Assembly (NCBI GenBank): GCA_021737545.1
Contig: JAIPDT010000006.1
Span: 1 to 44,791 of the forward strand
Reading direction: 5' to 3'
Length of the DNA: 44,791 nt
DNA from: Desulfobacteraceae bacterium
Lineage (GTDB): Bacteria > Desulfobacterota > Desulfobacteria > Desulfobacterales > Desulfosalsimonadaceae
Position numbers and translations under genes: made by a program. The notes under the pieces were generated by a model. It ran no database searches, was not told the origin of the DNA, and saw only the letters and a list, made by a program, of their open reading frames with translations. Of the stretch, positions 10,536 through 20,641 are shown piece after piece; the stretch's first letter is position 1, and the number at the start of each line of letters is the position of its first letter.

Positions 10536-11699
10536 CTACCTCTTGTTGTATCCCATGTCTATCTCCAGATCCTCGATATCACTGGTGGCCTCTCCTCTTG
10601 CGCTTTTTACCTGATCGATGCCCCGTCCCACCACCGATCTGTGGGATGCATAGCCCAGTGCGGTGTCTTCGGCCACAAGCCCTTTTTCAAAAAGCCTGAC
10701 AATGAAATTGTCAAATGTGGTCATGCCGAACGCGGTGCCCGCCTCCATGACGTCATAATAGGTCTTTCCTTCGGATTCGCCGTTTAGAATCATATCTTTT
10801 ACGCGCAGACCCGTGCACAGAATCTCAAAGGCGGCTGCCCGTCCGCCGCCGACCTTGGGCAGAAGCCGTTGACATACCACCCAGCGCAGGGTGTCGGCCA
10901 AACGTATACGTATCTGGTTTTCCTCCTCGGTACTAAACATGCCCAGTAAGCGGTTGATAGTCTGACCGGCATCGACCGTGTGCAAGGTCGTCAGAACCAG
11001 ATGGCCGGTTTCAGCCGCTGTCAGCCCGATTTCAACGGTTTCTCTGTCGCGCATCTCCCCCACCAGGATGGCTTTGGGCGCCTGACGCAGGGCAGCGCGA
11101 AGTCCGTGGCTAAAGGAATCAAAATCTCTGCCCAATTCCCGCTGGTTAAAAGTTGCCTTCTTATGTGAGTGAACAAACTCTATAGGGTCTTCCAGAGTTA
11201 TGACATGTATTGACTTGTTTCTGTTTATCTCTTCGAGCATGGAGGCCAGAGAGGTTGTCTTTCCTGTTCCGGTAGCGCCCGTCACAAATACGATCCCGTC
11301 TCTTTCCCTGGCAATATCGTAGAAGGCTTCCGGCAGTTCCATTTCCTGAATGGTCGGCACCCTTGTTTCAAGCTGGCGCAGAACAATCGAACAGTTGCCG
11401 GACTGGGAAAATGCATTAACCCGGAAGCGCGCCTTGCCCGGAAGCGTATAGGATAGATCGCAGGAACCTTCCTGAATAAACGTTTCGACTAGACGACGGT
11501 CGTTCCCCATGAGGTTTAAGGCCAGAATCTCAGTCTGAAAAGGGGTGAGCTGCTTTAGTGACGGTTTCATCTCCACAGGGAGAAGTTCTCCGAACGATTC
11601 TACCTGCAGCGGCTTGCCAACCGTGAAATTAAGATCCGATACACTCTGCTGGGAATCGAGCATTGTAGTCAGGATATGATCCATTTCCGGTTTTCGCAT
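10536..11699 (-). CDS. PilT/PilU-like type IV pilus retraction ATPase
   Basis: Walker A GATGTGKTTSLA, ITLEDPIEFVH, ILVGEMRD, GHLVLTTLHT; 387 aa. Confidence 0.88.
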   Translation of the reverse strand: MRKPEMDHILTTMLDSQQSVSDLNFTVGKPLQVESFGELLPVEMKPSLKQLTPFQTEILALNLMGNDRRLVETFIQEGSCDLSYTLPGKARFRVNAFSQSGNCSIVLRQLETRVPTIQEMELPEAFYDIARERDGIVFVTGATGTGKTTSLASMLEEINRNKSIHVITLEDPIEFVHSHKKATFNQRELGRDFDSFSHGLRAALRQAPKAILVGEMRDRETVEIGLTAAETGHLVLTTLHTVDAGQTINRLLGMFSTEEENQIRIRLADTLRWVVCQRLLPKVGGGRAAAFEILCTGLRVKDMILNGESEGKTYYDVMEAGTAFGMTTFDNFIVRLFEKGLVAEDTALGYASHRSVVGRGIDQVKSARGEATSDIEDLEIDMGYNKR

Positions 11700-11799
11700 A
11701 TCTACTCCCTGTAAGCTTTAAATTTATGCATAATGCTTAAACATAAATCCCTGTTCAGAAAAAATCCGGATATCGAACTCCGCCTTTTGGCCATGCCCA

Positions 11800-12882
11800 T
11801 CAAGCCTCGGTAAAGTCCTGGGGGGGATTCTTTAGCAGAGGCCTGAATCTGGATTTTTCGTTGGACTTTGCATATGCGTCCTCTCCGGTTATCCAGCCCC
11901 TGTTATAAAGATCCATTATAGCATCATCGAGCACCTGCATTCCGTATTTCTTGCCGGTCTGCATGGAAGATGTTAGCTGGTGAGTCTTGGCTTCCCGGAT
12001 AAGATTGCGTACCGCAGGTGTTGCAATCATTACCTCCAAGGCCGGAGTTCTGCCTTTGCGGTCGGCCCGCTTAAACAGAACCTGGGCAACCACCCCTCGA
12101 ATGCCGTCGGCAAGTGTAGACCTGACCTGAGGCTGCTGATCTGCCGGAAACACTTCGATTACGCGATCAACAGTTTTCATGGCACTGGAGGTATGCAGGG
12201 TTGCAAACACCAAATGTCCGGTGGAGGCTGCCTCGATAGCCAGGGAAATGGTTTCAAGATCCCTCATTTCGCCTACCAGGACAATATCAGGGTCTTCTCT
12301 CAGCGCACCGCGAAGGGCGGCGCTGAAAGAATTGGTATGCTGTCCTATTTCCCTCTGGTTTATAATGCAGCCTTTGCTTTCATGAACAAATTCTATGGGA
12401 TCCTCAATGGTAATGATATGATCTTTGCGGATGCGGTTTGCCTCGTCTATGATAGCCGCAAGAGTGGTGGATTTGCCGCTGCCGGTGGGACCGGTGACCA
12501 GCACCAGACCTCTTGGCAGGGATGCCAGCCTGGAGACCACAGAGGGCAGCCCAAGCTGCTCAACGGTCATGATATTGGTGGGAATCTGCCTGAACACTGC
12601 TCCCACTCCGTTTCGCTGCATGAACATATTGGCACGGTAACGGGCCAGGCCCGGAATTTCATAACCGAAGTCTATGTCACCGGTTTCTTCAAAGACCTTG
12701 ATCTTTTCTTCCGAAGTGATTTCATAGACCATGCTGCGCAGGTCCTCATTGTTCAACGGCTTGTACTTCACCCGCTCGATTTCACCGTTGATGCGCAGGG
12801 CGGGCTGTTGTCCCGCAGCCAGATGCAGATCAGAAGCGCCCTGATCATTCATCAGCTTGAAAAAGGCATCGATTTTGGCCAT
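11800..12882 (-). CDS. pilT: Type IV pilus twitching motility ATPase PilT
   Basis: DLHLAAGQQPALRINGE, GPTGSGKSTTLAA, IEDPIEFVHESKGCIINQREIGQHT, GEMRDLETI. Confidence 0.93.
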   Translation of the reverse strand: MAKIDAFFKLMNDQGASDLHLAAGQQPALRINGEIERVKYKPLNNEDLRSMVYEITSEEKIKVFEETGDIDFGYEIPGLARYRANMFMQRNGVGAVFRQIPTNIMTVEQLGLPSVVSRLASLPRGLVLVTGPTGSGKSTTLAAIIDEANRIRKDHIITIEDPIEFVHESKGCIINQREIGQHTNSFSAALRGALREDPDIVLVGEMRDLETISLAIEAASTGHLVFATLHTSSAMKTVDRVIEVFPADQQPQVRSTLADGIRGVVAQVLFKRADRKGRTPALEVMIATPAVRNLIREAKTHQLTSSMQTGKKYGMQVLDDAIMDLYNRGWITGEDAYAKSNEKSRFRPLLKNPPQDFTEA

Positions 12883-12921
12883 AAATTGCCCCCTGCTGAA
12901 TAAAGCAGATTATTATTTATT

Positions 12922-13218
12922 CTACATCATACTTGCCATCTGCATCAGGCTCTGGACAAGGAAAGCCTGAAGAAAAATCACGGCCAGCAACACTATAATC
13001 GGCGAAAAATCTATCCCGCCGAACACAGTGGGCAGATACCGCCTAACTCTGGATAATACAGGCTCGGTAATCTGGTTTATGATCCGTACGATCGGGTTGA
13101 AAGGATCCGGATTCACCCAGGACAGTACCGCCTGGGCAATAATGATCCACATGTATATCGTCAGGGCGATATTTAAAATCTTGGCCAGTCCGAAAAGAAA
13201 ATTGCCTATTACAAACAT
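12922..13218 (-). CDS. YggT family membrane protein
   Basis: 98 aa; WIIIAQAVLSWVNPDPFNPIVRIINQITEPVLSRVRRYLP. Confidence 0.92.
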   Translation of the reverse strand: MFVIGNFLFGLAKILNIALTIYMWIIIAQAVLSWVNPDPFNPIVRIINQITEPVLSRVRRYLPTVFGGIDFSPIIVLLAVIFLQAFLVQSLMQMASMM

Positions 13219-13330
13219 CTTGTATCTGCCGCTTTCGTTTAGAGTTGAATCATATAATAATTAAATATAATAATTCATTATTAAATACATCAATCTCATT
13301 AGTCAATATCTTTCCGATTTTCACACGGCA

Positions 13331-13359
13331 TTGACAATATGAGCCGGCACGCTTATAAA
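13331..13359 (+). promoter_or_regulatory. Sigma70-like promoter upstream of proC
   Basis: TTGACA (13331-13336), 17-nt spacer, TATAAA (13354-13359). Confidence 0.7.
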
Positions 13360-13415
13360 GATTACAGATAAACGTAATTAAAACACCAACTGAACAGATA
13401 GTTTAAGGTATTAAA

Positions 13416-14279
13416 ATGAAGCATTACCGGAAAATCGGTTTTATCGGAGCGGGCAATATGGCCGAGGCCATGATAGGCGCCATGCTGCAGGCCGGCCTCA
13501 GGAAGCCTGAAGAGATTGTAATCAGTGATGCGGACTCCGGGCGTATAAATACCGTATCCGGGGCATACGGGGTGGCCGCGGCCGCGGCCACCGTTGAAGT
13601 GGCAAACACTTGCGAAATTGTGATTCTGGCTGTAAAACCCCAGATCATGGACTCAGTTTTGGCCGAGCTTTCAGAAGCCGGCTGTTTTACCGAAATATCC
13701 CGCAAGCGACTTTTTATTTCGATTGCCGCAGGAATCCTTCTCAGCAGTGTAGAGCGATTCATATATCCCGGCCGAACCGAGGAAGAAAAATCCGCCATGC
13801 CTATAATCCGGGTAATGCCCAATACACCGGCACTAGTGGGAGCCGGGATGTCAGGAATGTGCGTAAACGCACAAGCCGGACAGGACGATATCGAGGCCGC
13901 CAAATCGCTTCTTTCCTCCATGGGCGAAGTTCTTGTCTTCGATGAAGAACAAATGGATGCGGTCACAGCTGTTTCCGGCTCAGGCCCTGCATACGGGTTC
14001 TATCTGCTTGAAGCCATGGTTGAGGCCGCTCAGAAACTCGGCCTGGAGCGTGCTGATGCTTTAAAACTTGCTACAGGTGCCGTTTCCGGTGCGCTCCAAC
14101 TGATTAAACACCGCGATCAAGCCCCTGAAACCTTAAGGTCCGGGGTTATGTCTCCGGGCGGTACAACCGAAGCCGCCATTAATCTGCTGGAGAGCCATCA
14201 CGTAAAAGACCGTATCATCGAGGCGGTCCTTACAGCAGCCCAACGGTCGCGGCAATTAAGCTCACACCAAGATGCGTAA
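13416..14279 (+). CDS. proC: Pyrroline-5-carboxylate reductase
   Basis: IGFIGAGNMAEAMIGAML, VMPNTPALVGAGMSGM, AVSGSGPAYGFYLLEAM, RSGVMSPGGTTEAAI. Confidence 0.97.
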   Translation: MKHYRKIGFIGAGNMAEAMIGAMLQAGLRKPEEIVISDADSGRINTVSGAYGVAAAAATVEVANTCEIVILAVKPQIMDSVLAELSEAGCFTEISRKRLFISIAAGILLSSVERFIYPGRTEEEKSAMPIIRVMPNTPALVGAGMSGMCVNAQAGQDDIEAAKSLLSSMGEVLVFDEEQMDAVTAVSGSGPAYGFYLLEAMVEAAQKLGLERADALKLATGAVSGALQLIKHRDQAPETLRSGVMSPGGTTEAAINLLESHHVKDRIIEAVLTAAQRSRQLSSHQDA

Positions 14280-16038
14280 AACTTTCTTTTTCTTATTTTT
14301 TATCCTTGTAGTTTTGCCCTCCGCGGCACTTTGCCGGGGCGAGAAAGGCGTTGAAATTCTCCACATAACGCCTATGCTCTCCACTGAAACGATTCGCCCC
14401 GGCCAGAACCTTGCTTTTGAATTGAAATTCGAGCTCAAAGAAAACTGGCATATTAATTCCCACAACCCCAATGGCAAATACCTGATCCCGTCCAGACTAA
14501 AACTGGCTGACAACAACTTCTTTTCCCTTGAATCCATTCGATATCCCGAGCCTTCGGAATACGAGTTCGATTTTGCAGAAAAGCCTGTCAGCGTATTTGA
14601 AGACAGTTTTTTTGTTACCGGATCCATTCGGGCCCGGAAGGATATCGAACCGGGCACTTATGAACTGCCGTTAGAATTTAACTATCAGGCCTGCAGACAG
14701 GATACCTGCCTTAAACCCAAAACCGCCGCACTGACAATAAAAGTAGAGGTCACAAGCCCCTTTTCTTATTCCGGGCCGACCGATTTTGCTGATAAGAATG
14801 TAAAGAGCATAAATCCTTTTGCCGCCGATTCCCGGAGCGGAAATGAATATTTTGCGAGCATCGAATCCTCCGGGCTGTGGCTTGGCCTGATTCTTGTTTT
14901 TCTTGGAGGTCTTGCGTTAAACCTGACACCCTGTGTATATCCGATCATACCTATAACCATAAGCTATTTTGGAGCGCAAAGTGAAGGCAGAACCGGCAGA
15001 CTCTTTCTTTTGGGATTGCTCTACGTAGCCGGCATGGCGACGACATATTCTGTCATAGGGGTTGTTACCGCCTTGACAGGTGCTGTTTTCGGCTCTCTTC
15101 TTCAACATCCGCTGGTTTTGATTTGCATTGCCGCTTTTTTCGTCCTGATGGCGCTGAGTATGTTCGGTCTTTACGAATTAAAACTTCCGCAGCACTGGAC
15201 CGATGCCGCCGGAGGTGCCAGATCCGGTCTTTTGGGGGCTGTGGTGATGGGATTAACCATGGGAATCATTGCAGCGCCCTGCATTGGCCCGCTGGTTCTG
15301 GGGCTTGTAGCCTATGTAGCTGCCAGGGCTGACCCCGTACACGGATTTTTTCTGTTTTTTTCCCTGTCTCTGGGTCTTGGCACACCGTATCTTTTTCTTG
15401 CTCTTTTTTCCGGAAAAATCAAAAATTTGCCGGGCTCCGGGCAATGGATGGACGGAGTCAGGCATATTTTCGGTTTTGTACTTCTGGGGGCGGCCTTATA
15501 TTTTGCGGCACCGTTGCTGCCCGAACCTGCAGGCACCCATGCACTTCCGGTATTCGGCATTCTTGCTGCAGCTTTCTTATTGCTTTTTGACAGAAACGCA
15601 AAGGGCGTACGATGGTTTCAAATTTTCAAACTCGCATTATGCGTGCTACTGATTGGACTCTCGATGTACGCACTTTTTCCTGACGAGCAAAAAAGACCGG
15701 CGGGGGAAGAATTTTCACGGAGCGCTTATGCCCGGGCACTGGAAAAAAATCGTAAAATGGTTATTGTTTTTCATGCTGACTGGTGTATTCCGTGCAGAGA
15801 GCTCGAAAAACAAACACTTTCCGATCCCCTGGTTGCAGAAAAACTTAAAGGATTCCGTGTCTTCGAAGTCGACATGACACATGCCGCCGACAAAGAAATA
15901 AGAAGGATCCAGAGCAAATTTGGAGTTAAAGGTGTGCCAACCGTAATTCTCATCGATTCAAAAGGCGAGATAGTCGATCAGATTACCGGTATGACAGGAA
16001 CTGAAACTTTTATGAAAGCTTTGTCAAAAGTTAAATGA
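14272..16038 (+). CDS. dsbD: Thiol:disulfide interchange protein DsbD
   Basis: N-terminal DsbD domain, TM domain with LNLTPCVYPIIPITISYFG, C-terminal thioredoxin FHADWCIPCRELEK. Confidence 0.94.
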   Translation: MRKTFFFLFFILVVLPSAALCRGEKGVEILHITPMLSTETIRPGQNLAFELKFELKENWHINSHNPNGKYLIPSRLKLADNNFFSLESIRYPEPSEYEFDFAEKPVSVFEDSFFVTGSIRARKDIEPGTYELPLEFNYQACRQDTCLKPKTAALTIKVEVTSPFSYSGPTDFADKNVKSINPFAADSRSGNEYFASIESSGLWLGLILVFLGGLALNLTPCVYPIIPITISYFGAQSEGRTGRLFLLGLLYVAGMATTYSVIGVVTALTGAVFGSLLQHPLVLICIAAFFVLMALSMFGLYELKLPQHWTDAAGGARSGLLGAVVMGLTMGIIAAPCIGPLVLGLVAYVAARADPVHGFFLFFSLSLGLGTPYLFLALFSGKIKNLPGSGQWMDGVRHIFGFVLLGAALYFAAPLLPEPAGTHALPVFGILAAAFLLLFDRNAKGVRWFQIFKLALCVLLIGLSMYALFPDEQKRPAGEEFSRSAYARALEKNRKMVIVFHADWCIPCRELEKQTLSDPLVAEKLKGFRVFEVDMTHAADKEIRRIQSKFGVKGVPTVILIDSKGEIVDQITGMTGTETFMKALSKVK

Positions 16039-16104
16039 AAAAAATAACACTTTTTTCACGCCCCATGTTGGGCTGCAAGTCTTTTTTTTTGAACGGAGGA
16101 ATAG

Positions 16105-16599
16105 ATGCTTAAAAAAACGTTAGTTTTCACGGCTGTCGGCATAACTTGTCTTTTTTCGCTCGGATTGGCGGCAGGAACTGCTTTTTCCGGCAGCCAGCCA
16201 AAAGACGGCAAACAAGGCATTAACTGGAATTCTTATGAAGCCGGCATGAAAAAGATCAAAAAAAACAACAAAAAAGGATATCTTCACTTCTATACCGACT
16301 GGTGTGGATATTGCAAGAAAATGCAAAACGAAACCTTCTCAGATAAAAATGTAATTGACAGCCTCAACACGAATTTCGTCCCCATAAAAATCAATGCGGA
16401 AGCCGAACCCGGGGTTGCCAAAAGTTTCGGGGCCGACCGGTTCCCGTTCAACTGGTTTATTAATAAGGAAGCCGAGCCCATTGGCAGTCGACCAGGATTT
16501 ATTCCCCCGGAAATGATGGCTCACATCCTCAGTTATATAGCCTCTGACCAATATAAAAAAATGCAATTTGATGAATTCATGGAAAAACGAAAAAAATAG
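16105..16599 (+). CDS. Exported thioredoxin-family protein
   Basis: Signal-like N-terminus; YTDWCGYCKKMQNETFSDKNVID. Confidence 0.88.
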   Translation: MLKKTLVFTAVGITCLFSLGLAAGTAFSGSQPKDGKQGINWNSYEAGMKKIKKNNKKGYLHFYTDWCGYCKKMQNETFSDKNVIDSLNTNFVPIKINAEAEPGVAKSFGADRFPFNWFINKEAEPIGSRPGFIPPEMMAHILSYIASDQYKKMQFDEFMEKRKK

Positions 16600-17182
16600 C
16601 TGCGATTTTTTTACACCTGCATCAGATCTCCGGGGGTTACAGCATCGGCTTGCACACGCGCCTATTGACAAGGTACGGCATGCAGACAGTTTTTTTCAGG
16701 CCAGCGTAATTCTGCTTCTTTACGAAAAAAGCCATGAACCTTACATCCTGACGGTGTTGAAAACCGAAACCCCCGGCTACCCATGGAGCAATCAGGTGGC
16801 TTTGCCGGGCGGACACATGGATGATACCGACGGTGATCCCCTTGAAACGGCTCTCCGGGAGCTCTTGGAAGAACTTTGCATCACGCCGGATCATCTCCGG
16901 GTGGCCGGCACCATGGGACAATTTTTTACCATTCGGCAAACGGTTATCGAATGTTTTCTGGCCTTATGGGACAATGACAGATCCAACCTCCGATACGATC
17001 CCGTGGAAATTTCAGGGATCATGGAAGTACCGGTGAAGTCTTTGCGCGACACCCACGAGTCGGCGGGTTTTTACGGCAGAATTCCGGATATCGGCGAGTT
17101 GAAGTATCCTTATAACGGAATTGTCATCTGGGGAGTCACCGCCCGAATGATCCACTTCCTGTTAGAACACGTTATTATATGA
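16568..17182 (+). CDS. Nudix hydrolase (CoA pyrophosphatase-like)
   Basis: VALPGGHMDDTDGDPLETALRELLEELCI Nudix box. Start uncertain; listed start overlaps the upstream gene by 32 nt. Confidence 0.85.
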   Translation: MMNSWKNEKNSCDFFTPASDLRGLQHRLAHAPIDKVRHADSFFQASVILLLYEKSHEPYILTVLKTETPGYPWSNQVALPGGHMDDTDGDPLETALRELLEELCITPDHLRVAGTMGQFFTIRQTVIECFLALWDNDRSNLRYDPVEISGIMEVPVKSLRDTHESAGFYGRIPDIGELKYPYNGIVIWGVTARMIHFLLEHVII

Positions 17183-17203
17183 GACCCGCCGCAAAAACGG
17201 CTA

Positions 17204-17458
17204 TCAGGAAGAATCTCCCCGCTTTCTTTTGATAACCCGGATAAGGGCGAGACCCAGCAGAAAGGCCGCAAAAAACACCAGTACCGCAGGAACCCAGACA
17301 TATCCTCGGTACTGTTCGTGGCCTGCTGCAACATCAATGCCGATAATACCCATGGATGTTACCGCGCCAAATATCAGGGAAAAAAGCATATACACCGGAA
17401 CAGACCGGTACCAGGGCGCTTCTTTTTTTCGAAACAGAGGATCTTTGTATGTTTGCAT
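17204..17458 (-). CDS. Small membrane protein, two predicted TM segments, function unknown
   Basis: 84 aa; VPVYMLFSLIFGAVTSMGIIGIDVAAG and YVWVPAVLVFFAAFLLGLALIRVIKRKRG. Confidence 0.7.
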   Translation of the reverse strand: MQTYKDPLFRKKEAPWYRSVPVYMLFSLIFGAVTSMGIIGIDVAAGHEQYRGYVWVPAVLVFFAAFLLGLALIRVIKRKRGDSS

Positions 17459-17526
17459 ACTTATTTATTTAACCTTTACTGACAAACAAATCAAGGGCCT
17501 GTCAGCCGGCAATTTAAAGAGGGGAA

Positions 17527-17575
17527 TACAATATATTGATTTTTTTATTGACAGATTACAATATATTGTTATAAA
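17527..17575 (+). promoter_or_regulatory. Promoter with paired NrdR-box-like sites upstream of nrdD
   Basis: TACAATATATTG at 17527-17538 and 17557-17568, 30 bp apart; TTGACA (17548-17553), 16-nt spacer, TATAAA (17570-17575). Confidence 0.75.
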
Positions 17576-17648
17576 GAGACATAACATAAATAATTGTTTT
17601 CAGGTTTTTCAATTCATTTGAAATTATCAAGGAAAGGAAAGGTCGAGT

Positions 17649-19742
17649 ATGTTTACCCACATCAAAAAACGCAATGGACGAGTGGTCCAGTTTGATGCCT
17701 CAAAAATTACGGCAGCCATCGCCAAAGCCGGGAACGCCACCGGCGAGTTCGATGAACAAATGGCAAAAAAACTCATGTTGCGAGTTTTGACCGTGGCCCA
17801 CGAAATGGGGCTTGCCTCTCCGCCTGAAGTAGAAAAAATCCAGGACATCGTTGAACGGGTGCTGATAGAATCGCCGTTTCACAAGTCTGCAAAAGCTTAT
17901 ATATTATACCGGGAGCAACATGCTCAAATCCGCAGCATCACCACCCGGGCAAATGTAGAACTGGTTGAAAACTATGTCCAGCAAATGGACTGGAAAATCC
18001 GCGAAAACAGCAATATGAGCTTTTCCTTGCAGGGTCTCAACAATTACATTTCTTCTGATGTGACCGCTGAATACTGGCTAAACAGGATTTATCCCCCTGA
18101 AGTGCGCCATGCGCATAAAAACGGAGATCTTCATATACACGATTTAAGCCTTCTCTCTGTCTACTGCGTGGGCTGGGATCTGCAGGATCTTTTGCGGGTC
18201 GGCTTCAAAGGGGTGCCCGGCAAGGTCGAAAGTGCACCGCCAAAACATTTACGCTCCGCGCTGGGCCAGGTGGTAAACTTTTTCTATACCCTTCAGGGGG
18301 AGGCCGCCGGCGCCCAGGCAGTATCGAATTTTGACACGCTCCTGGCTCCTTATGTCCGTTATGACAACCTTTCCTACAGAGAGGTAAAGCAGGCCATCCA
18401 GGAATTTGTTTTCAACATCAACATTCCTACCCGGGTGGGGTTTCAAACCCCGTTTACCAACATCACTCTTGATCTTAACGTGCCCGGAACTCTAAAGGAT
18501 TCCCCTGTAATTCGCGGCGGCGAATACCGGCAGGAAACCTACGGCGAGTTCCAGGAGGAAATGGATACCTTTAACCGCGCTTTTGCAGAAGTAATGATGG
18601 AAGGTGATGCCAAGGGAAGGGTTTTTACGTTTCCCATCCCTACATACAACATCACGCCCGACTTTGACTGGGACAATCCTAAGCTTGACTACGTGTGGGA
18701 GATGACAAGCAAATACGGAATTCCGTATTTTTCCAATTTTGTAAACTCCGACATGTCGCCCGAAGATGCCCGCTCCATGTGCTGCCGCCTCAGGCTCGAC
18801 AACAGAGAACTTAAAAAACGCGGGGGCGGCCTTTTCGGTGCCAATCCTCTTACCGGTTCCATAGGCGTGGTGACCATAAACCTCCCAAGAATTGGCTATC
18901 TCGCAGAAAATCATGATGATTTTTATTCCCAACTCCAAAATCAAGCAGATATTGCAGCGCAAAGCCTTGCCATAAAGCGCAAGGTGCTGGAAAAATTTAC
19001 AGAACAGAGCCTTTATCCTTACTCCAGGTTTTACCTTCGTGCCATTAAGGAACAAACCGGGTCATACTGGACAAACCATTTTTCCACCATCGGCCTGATG
19101 GGTATGAACGAAGCATGCCTCAATCTGCTGGGAAAAGATATCGGCACTCCTGAGGGGCAGGATTTTGCCAGAGAAACGCTCGACTACATGCGGGGAATCA
19201 TAGAACGGGTCCAGGAGGAAACCGGAGAATACTTCAACCTGGAGGCAACTCCCGGGGAGGGAACCGCGTATCGCCTCGCACTTCTTGACAAAAACACATA
19301 CCCGGAAACAATCTGTGCAAACGAAGACGAATACCAGAAAGGGGCCGAGCCTTTCTATACAAATTCAAGCCAGCTTCCAGTCAATTACACCGACGACCTG
19401 TTCGAGGCCTTGGAACTCCAGGATGAACTGCAGACCCGGTATACCGGCGGCACGGTTTTTCACGTTTTCCTCGGCGAGCAGATGCATCACCTGGAATCCG
19501 CAAAGAATCTTGTCCGTAAAATCACCGAAAACTTCCGCATGCCTTACTTTACAATTTCGCCGACCTTCAGCGTGTGCACCAGCCACGGCTACCTGAATGG
19601 GCATTGTGAAAAATGCCCAAAATGCGGCGAAGCAACAGAGGTTTATTCACGCGTAGTGGGCTATCTGCGTCCGGTAAACCAATGGAACAATGGCAAACAG
19701 GAAGAATTTAGTCTTCGCAAAACTTTCCAGGTTGCCTCCTGA
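17649..19742 (+). CDS. nrdD: Anaerobic (class III) ribonucleoside-triphosphate reductase
   Basis: N-terminal ATP-cone, CEKCPKCGEATEVYSRVVGYLRPV zinc/glycyl radical C-terminus; 697 aa. Confidence 0.97.
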   Translation: MFTHIKKRNGRVVQFDASKITAAIAKAGNATGEFDEQMAKKLMLRVLTVAHEMGLASPPEVEKIQDIVERVLIESPFHKSAKAYILYREQHAQIRSITTRANVELVENYVQQMDWKIRENSNMSFSLQGLNNYISSDVTAEYWLNRIYPPEVRHAHKNGDLHIHDLSLLSVYCVGWDLQDLLRVGFKGVPGKVESAPPKHLRSALGQVVNFFYTLQGEAAGAQAVSNFDTLLAPYVRYDNLSYREVKQAIQEFVFNINIPTRVGFQTPFTNITLDLNVPGTLKDSPVIRGGEYRQETYGEFQEEMDTFNRAFAEVMMEGDAKGRVFTFPIPTYNITPDFDWDNPKLDYVWEMTSKYGIPYFSNFVNSDMSPEDARSMCCRLRLDNRELKKRGGGLFGANPLTGSIGVVTINLPRIGYLAENHDDFYSQLQNQADIAAQSLAIKRKVLEKFTEQSLYPYSRFYLRAIKEQTGSYWTNHFSTIGLMGMNEACLNLLGKDIGTPEGQDFARETLDYMRGIIERVQEETGEYFNLEATPGEGTAYRLALLDKNTYPETICANEDEYQKGAEPFYTNSSQLPVNYTDDLFEALELQDELQTRYTGGTVFHVFLGEQMHHLESAKNLVRKITENFRMPYFTISPTFSVCTSHGYLNGHCEKCPKCGEATEVYSRVVGYLRPVNQWNNGKQEEFSLRKTFQVAS

Positions 19743-19761
19743 AAGATCAGGTTATCGTGCC

Positions 19762-20457
19762 ATGCATATAAGCGGCCTGCAAAAATTCTCCTCAATTGAT
19801 TACCCTCCGCTGATCAGCTGCGTAATCTTTACAGCCGGGTGTAACTTCCACTGCCCATACTGCCATAACCCCGAACTGGCAGCACCCGGCAAAAAAACCG
19901 ATTTTATACCGGAAGAACAAATTTTTAATTTTTTGCATAAACGCAAGAAATATCTCGACGCGGTCGTAATTTCCGGCGGTGAACCGACTCTGCAATCCGA
20001 CCTGGCTGATCTGTGCCGTGAAATCAAATCCATGGATCTGGCATTAAAAATTGATACAAACGGCAGCCGCCCCGATGTGATCAAGGATCTTATAAAAAAG
20101 GGCCTTCCGGATTATATAGCAATGGACATCAAAACCGCGCCTGACAACTATAATTCCCGGCTCACAAAAAGCCCTGATTCCTCTGCAATCAGGGAGTCTG
20201 CCCGAATCATACTGCAATCCGGTCTTGCCCACGAATTCAGAACAACCTGTGTCAATCCATTTACCGATGAATCTACAATTAAAGGGATTGCCGAACTGGT
20301 CCGGGGCGCAGATCTTCACGCCATCCAGCGTCCCGAAACCCACAAAGTGCTGTCCCCGAAATTCTTCGAAGGCAAACAACGCCTGCATTCCGAAGAGGAA
20401 CTCGAACGATTCCGGACCATACTTGCCGATTCGGTAAAGCAGGCGATTATCCGGTAG
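19762..20457 (+). CDS. nrdG: Anaerobic ribonucleoside-triphosphate reductase activating protein, radical SAM
   Basis: TAGCNFHCPYCHNPEL; follows nrdD. Start placed at ATG 19762 rather than 19690. Confidence 0.93.
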   Translation: MHISGLQKFSSIDYPPLISCVIFTAGCNFHCPYCHNPELAAPGKKTDFIPEEQIFNFLHKRKKYLDAVVISGGEPTLQSDLADLCREIKSMDLALKIDTNGSRPDVIKDLIKKGLPDYIAMDIKTAPDNYNSRLTKSPDSSAIRESARIILQSGLAHEFRTTCVNPFTDESTIKGIAELVRGADLHAIQRPETHKVLSPKFFEGKQRLHSEEELERFRTILADSVKQAIIR

Positions 20458-20554
20458 ACAGCTCTATTTCTTTTCTTACGCCCGGTTGTATATGCAGAAC
20501 CTCTTATTTTTGTGCAGGTTTCTGCCAGGGGAGGTCTTTTTCCAATGTCTTCGC

Positions 20555-20641
20555 AGGAAGAGGGCGCAGGGGCAAGTTGCTCCCTGCTGACCACTTTGGC
20601 GCTCAATGCGACTCGCAAACCCGCCCCTGCGCCCTCTTCCT
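20555..20641. repeat. Long inverted repeat with 19-bp perfect arms and 49-nt loop
   Basis: AGGAAGAGGGCGCAGGGGC (20555-20573) and GCCCCTGCGCCCTCTTCCT (20623-20641). Confidence 0.9.

Noticed and set aside
11980-12903. 307-aa + strand ORF opposite pilT
   Set aside because: Antisense shadow of pilT.
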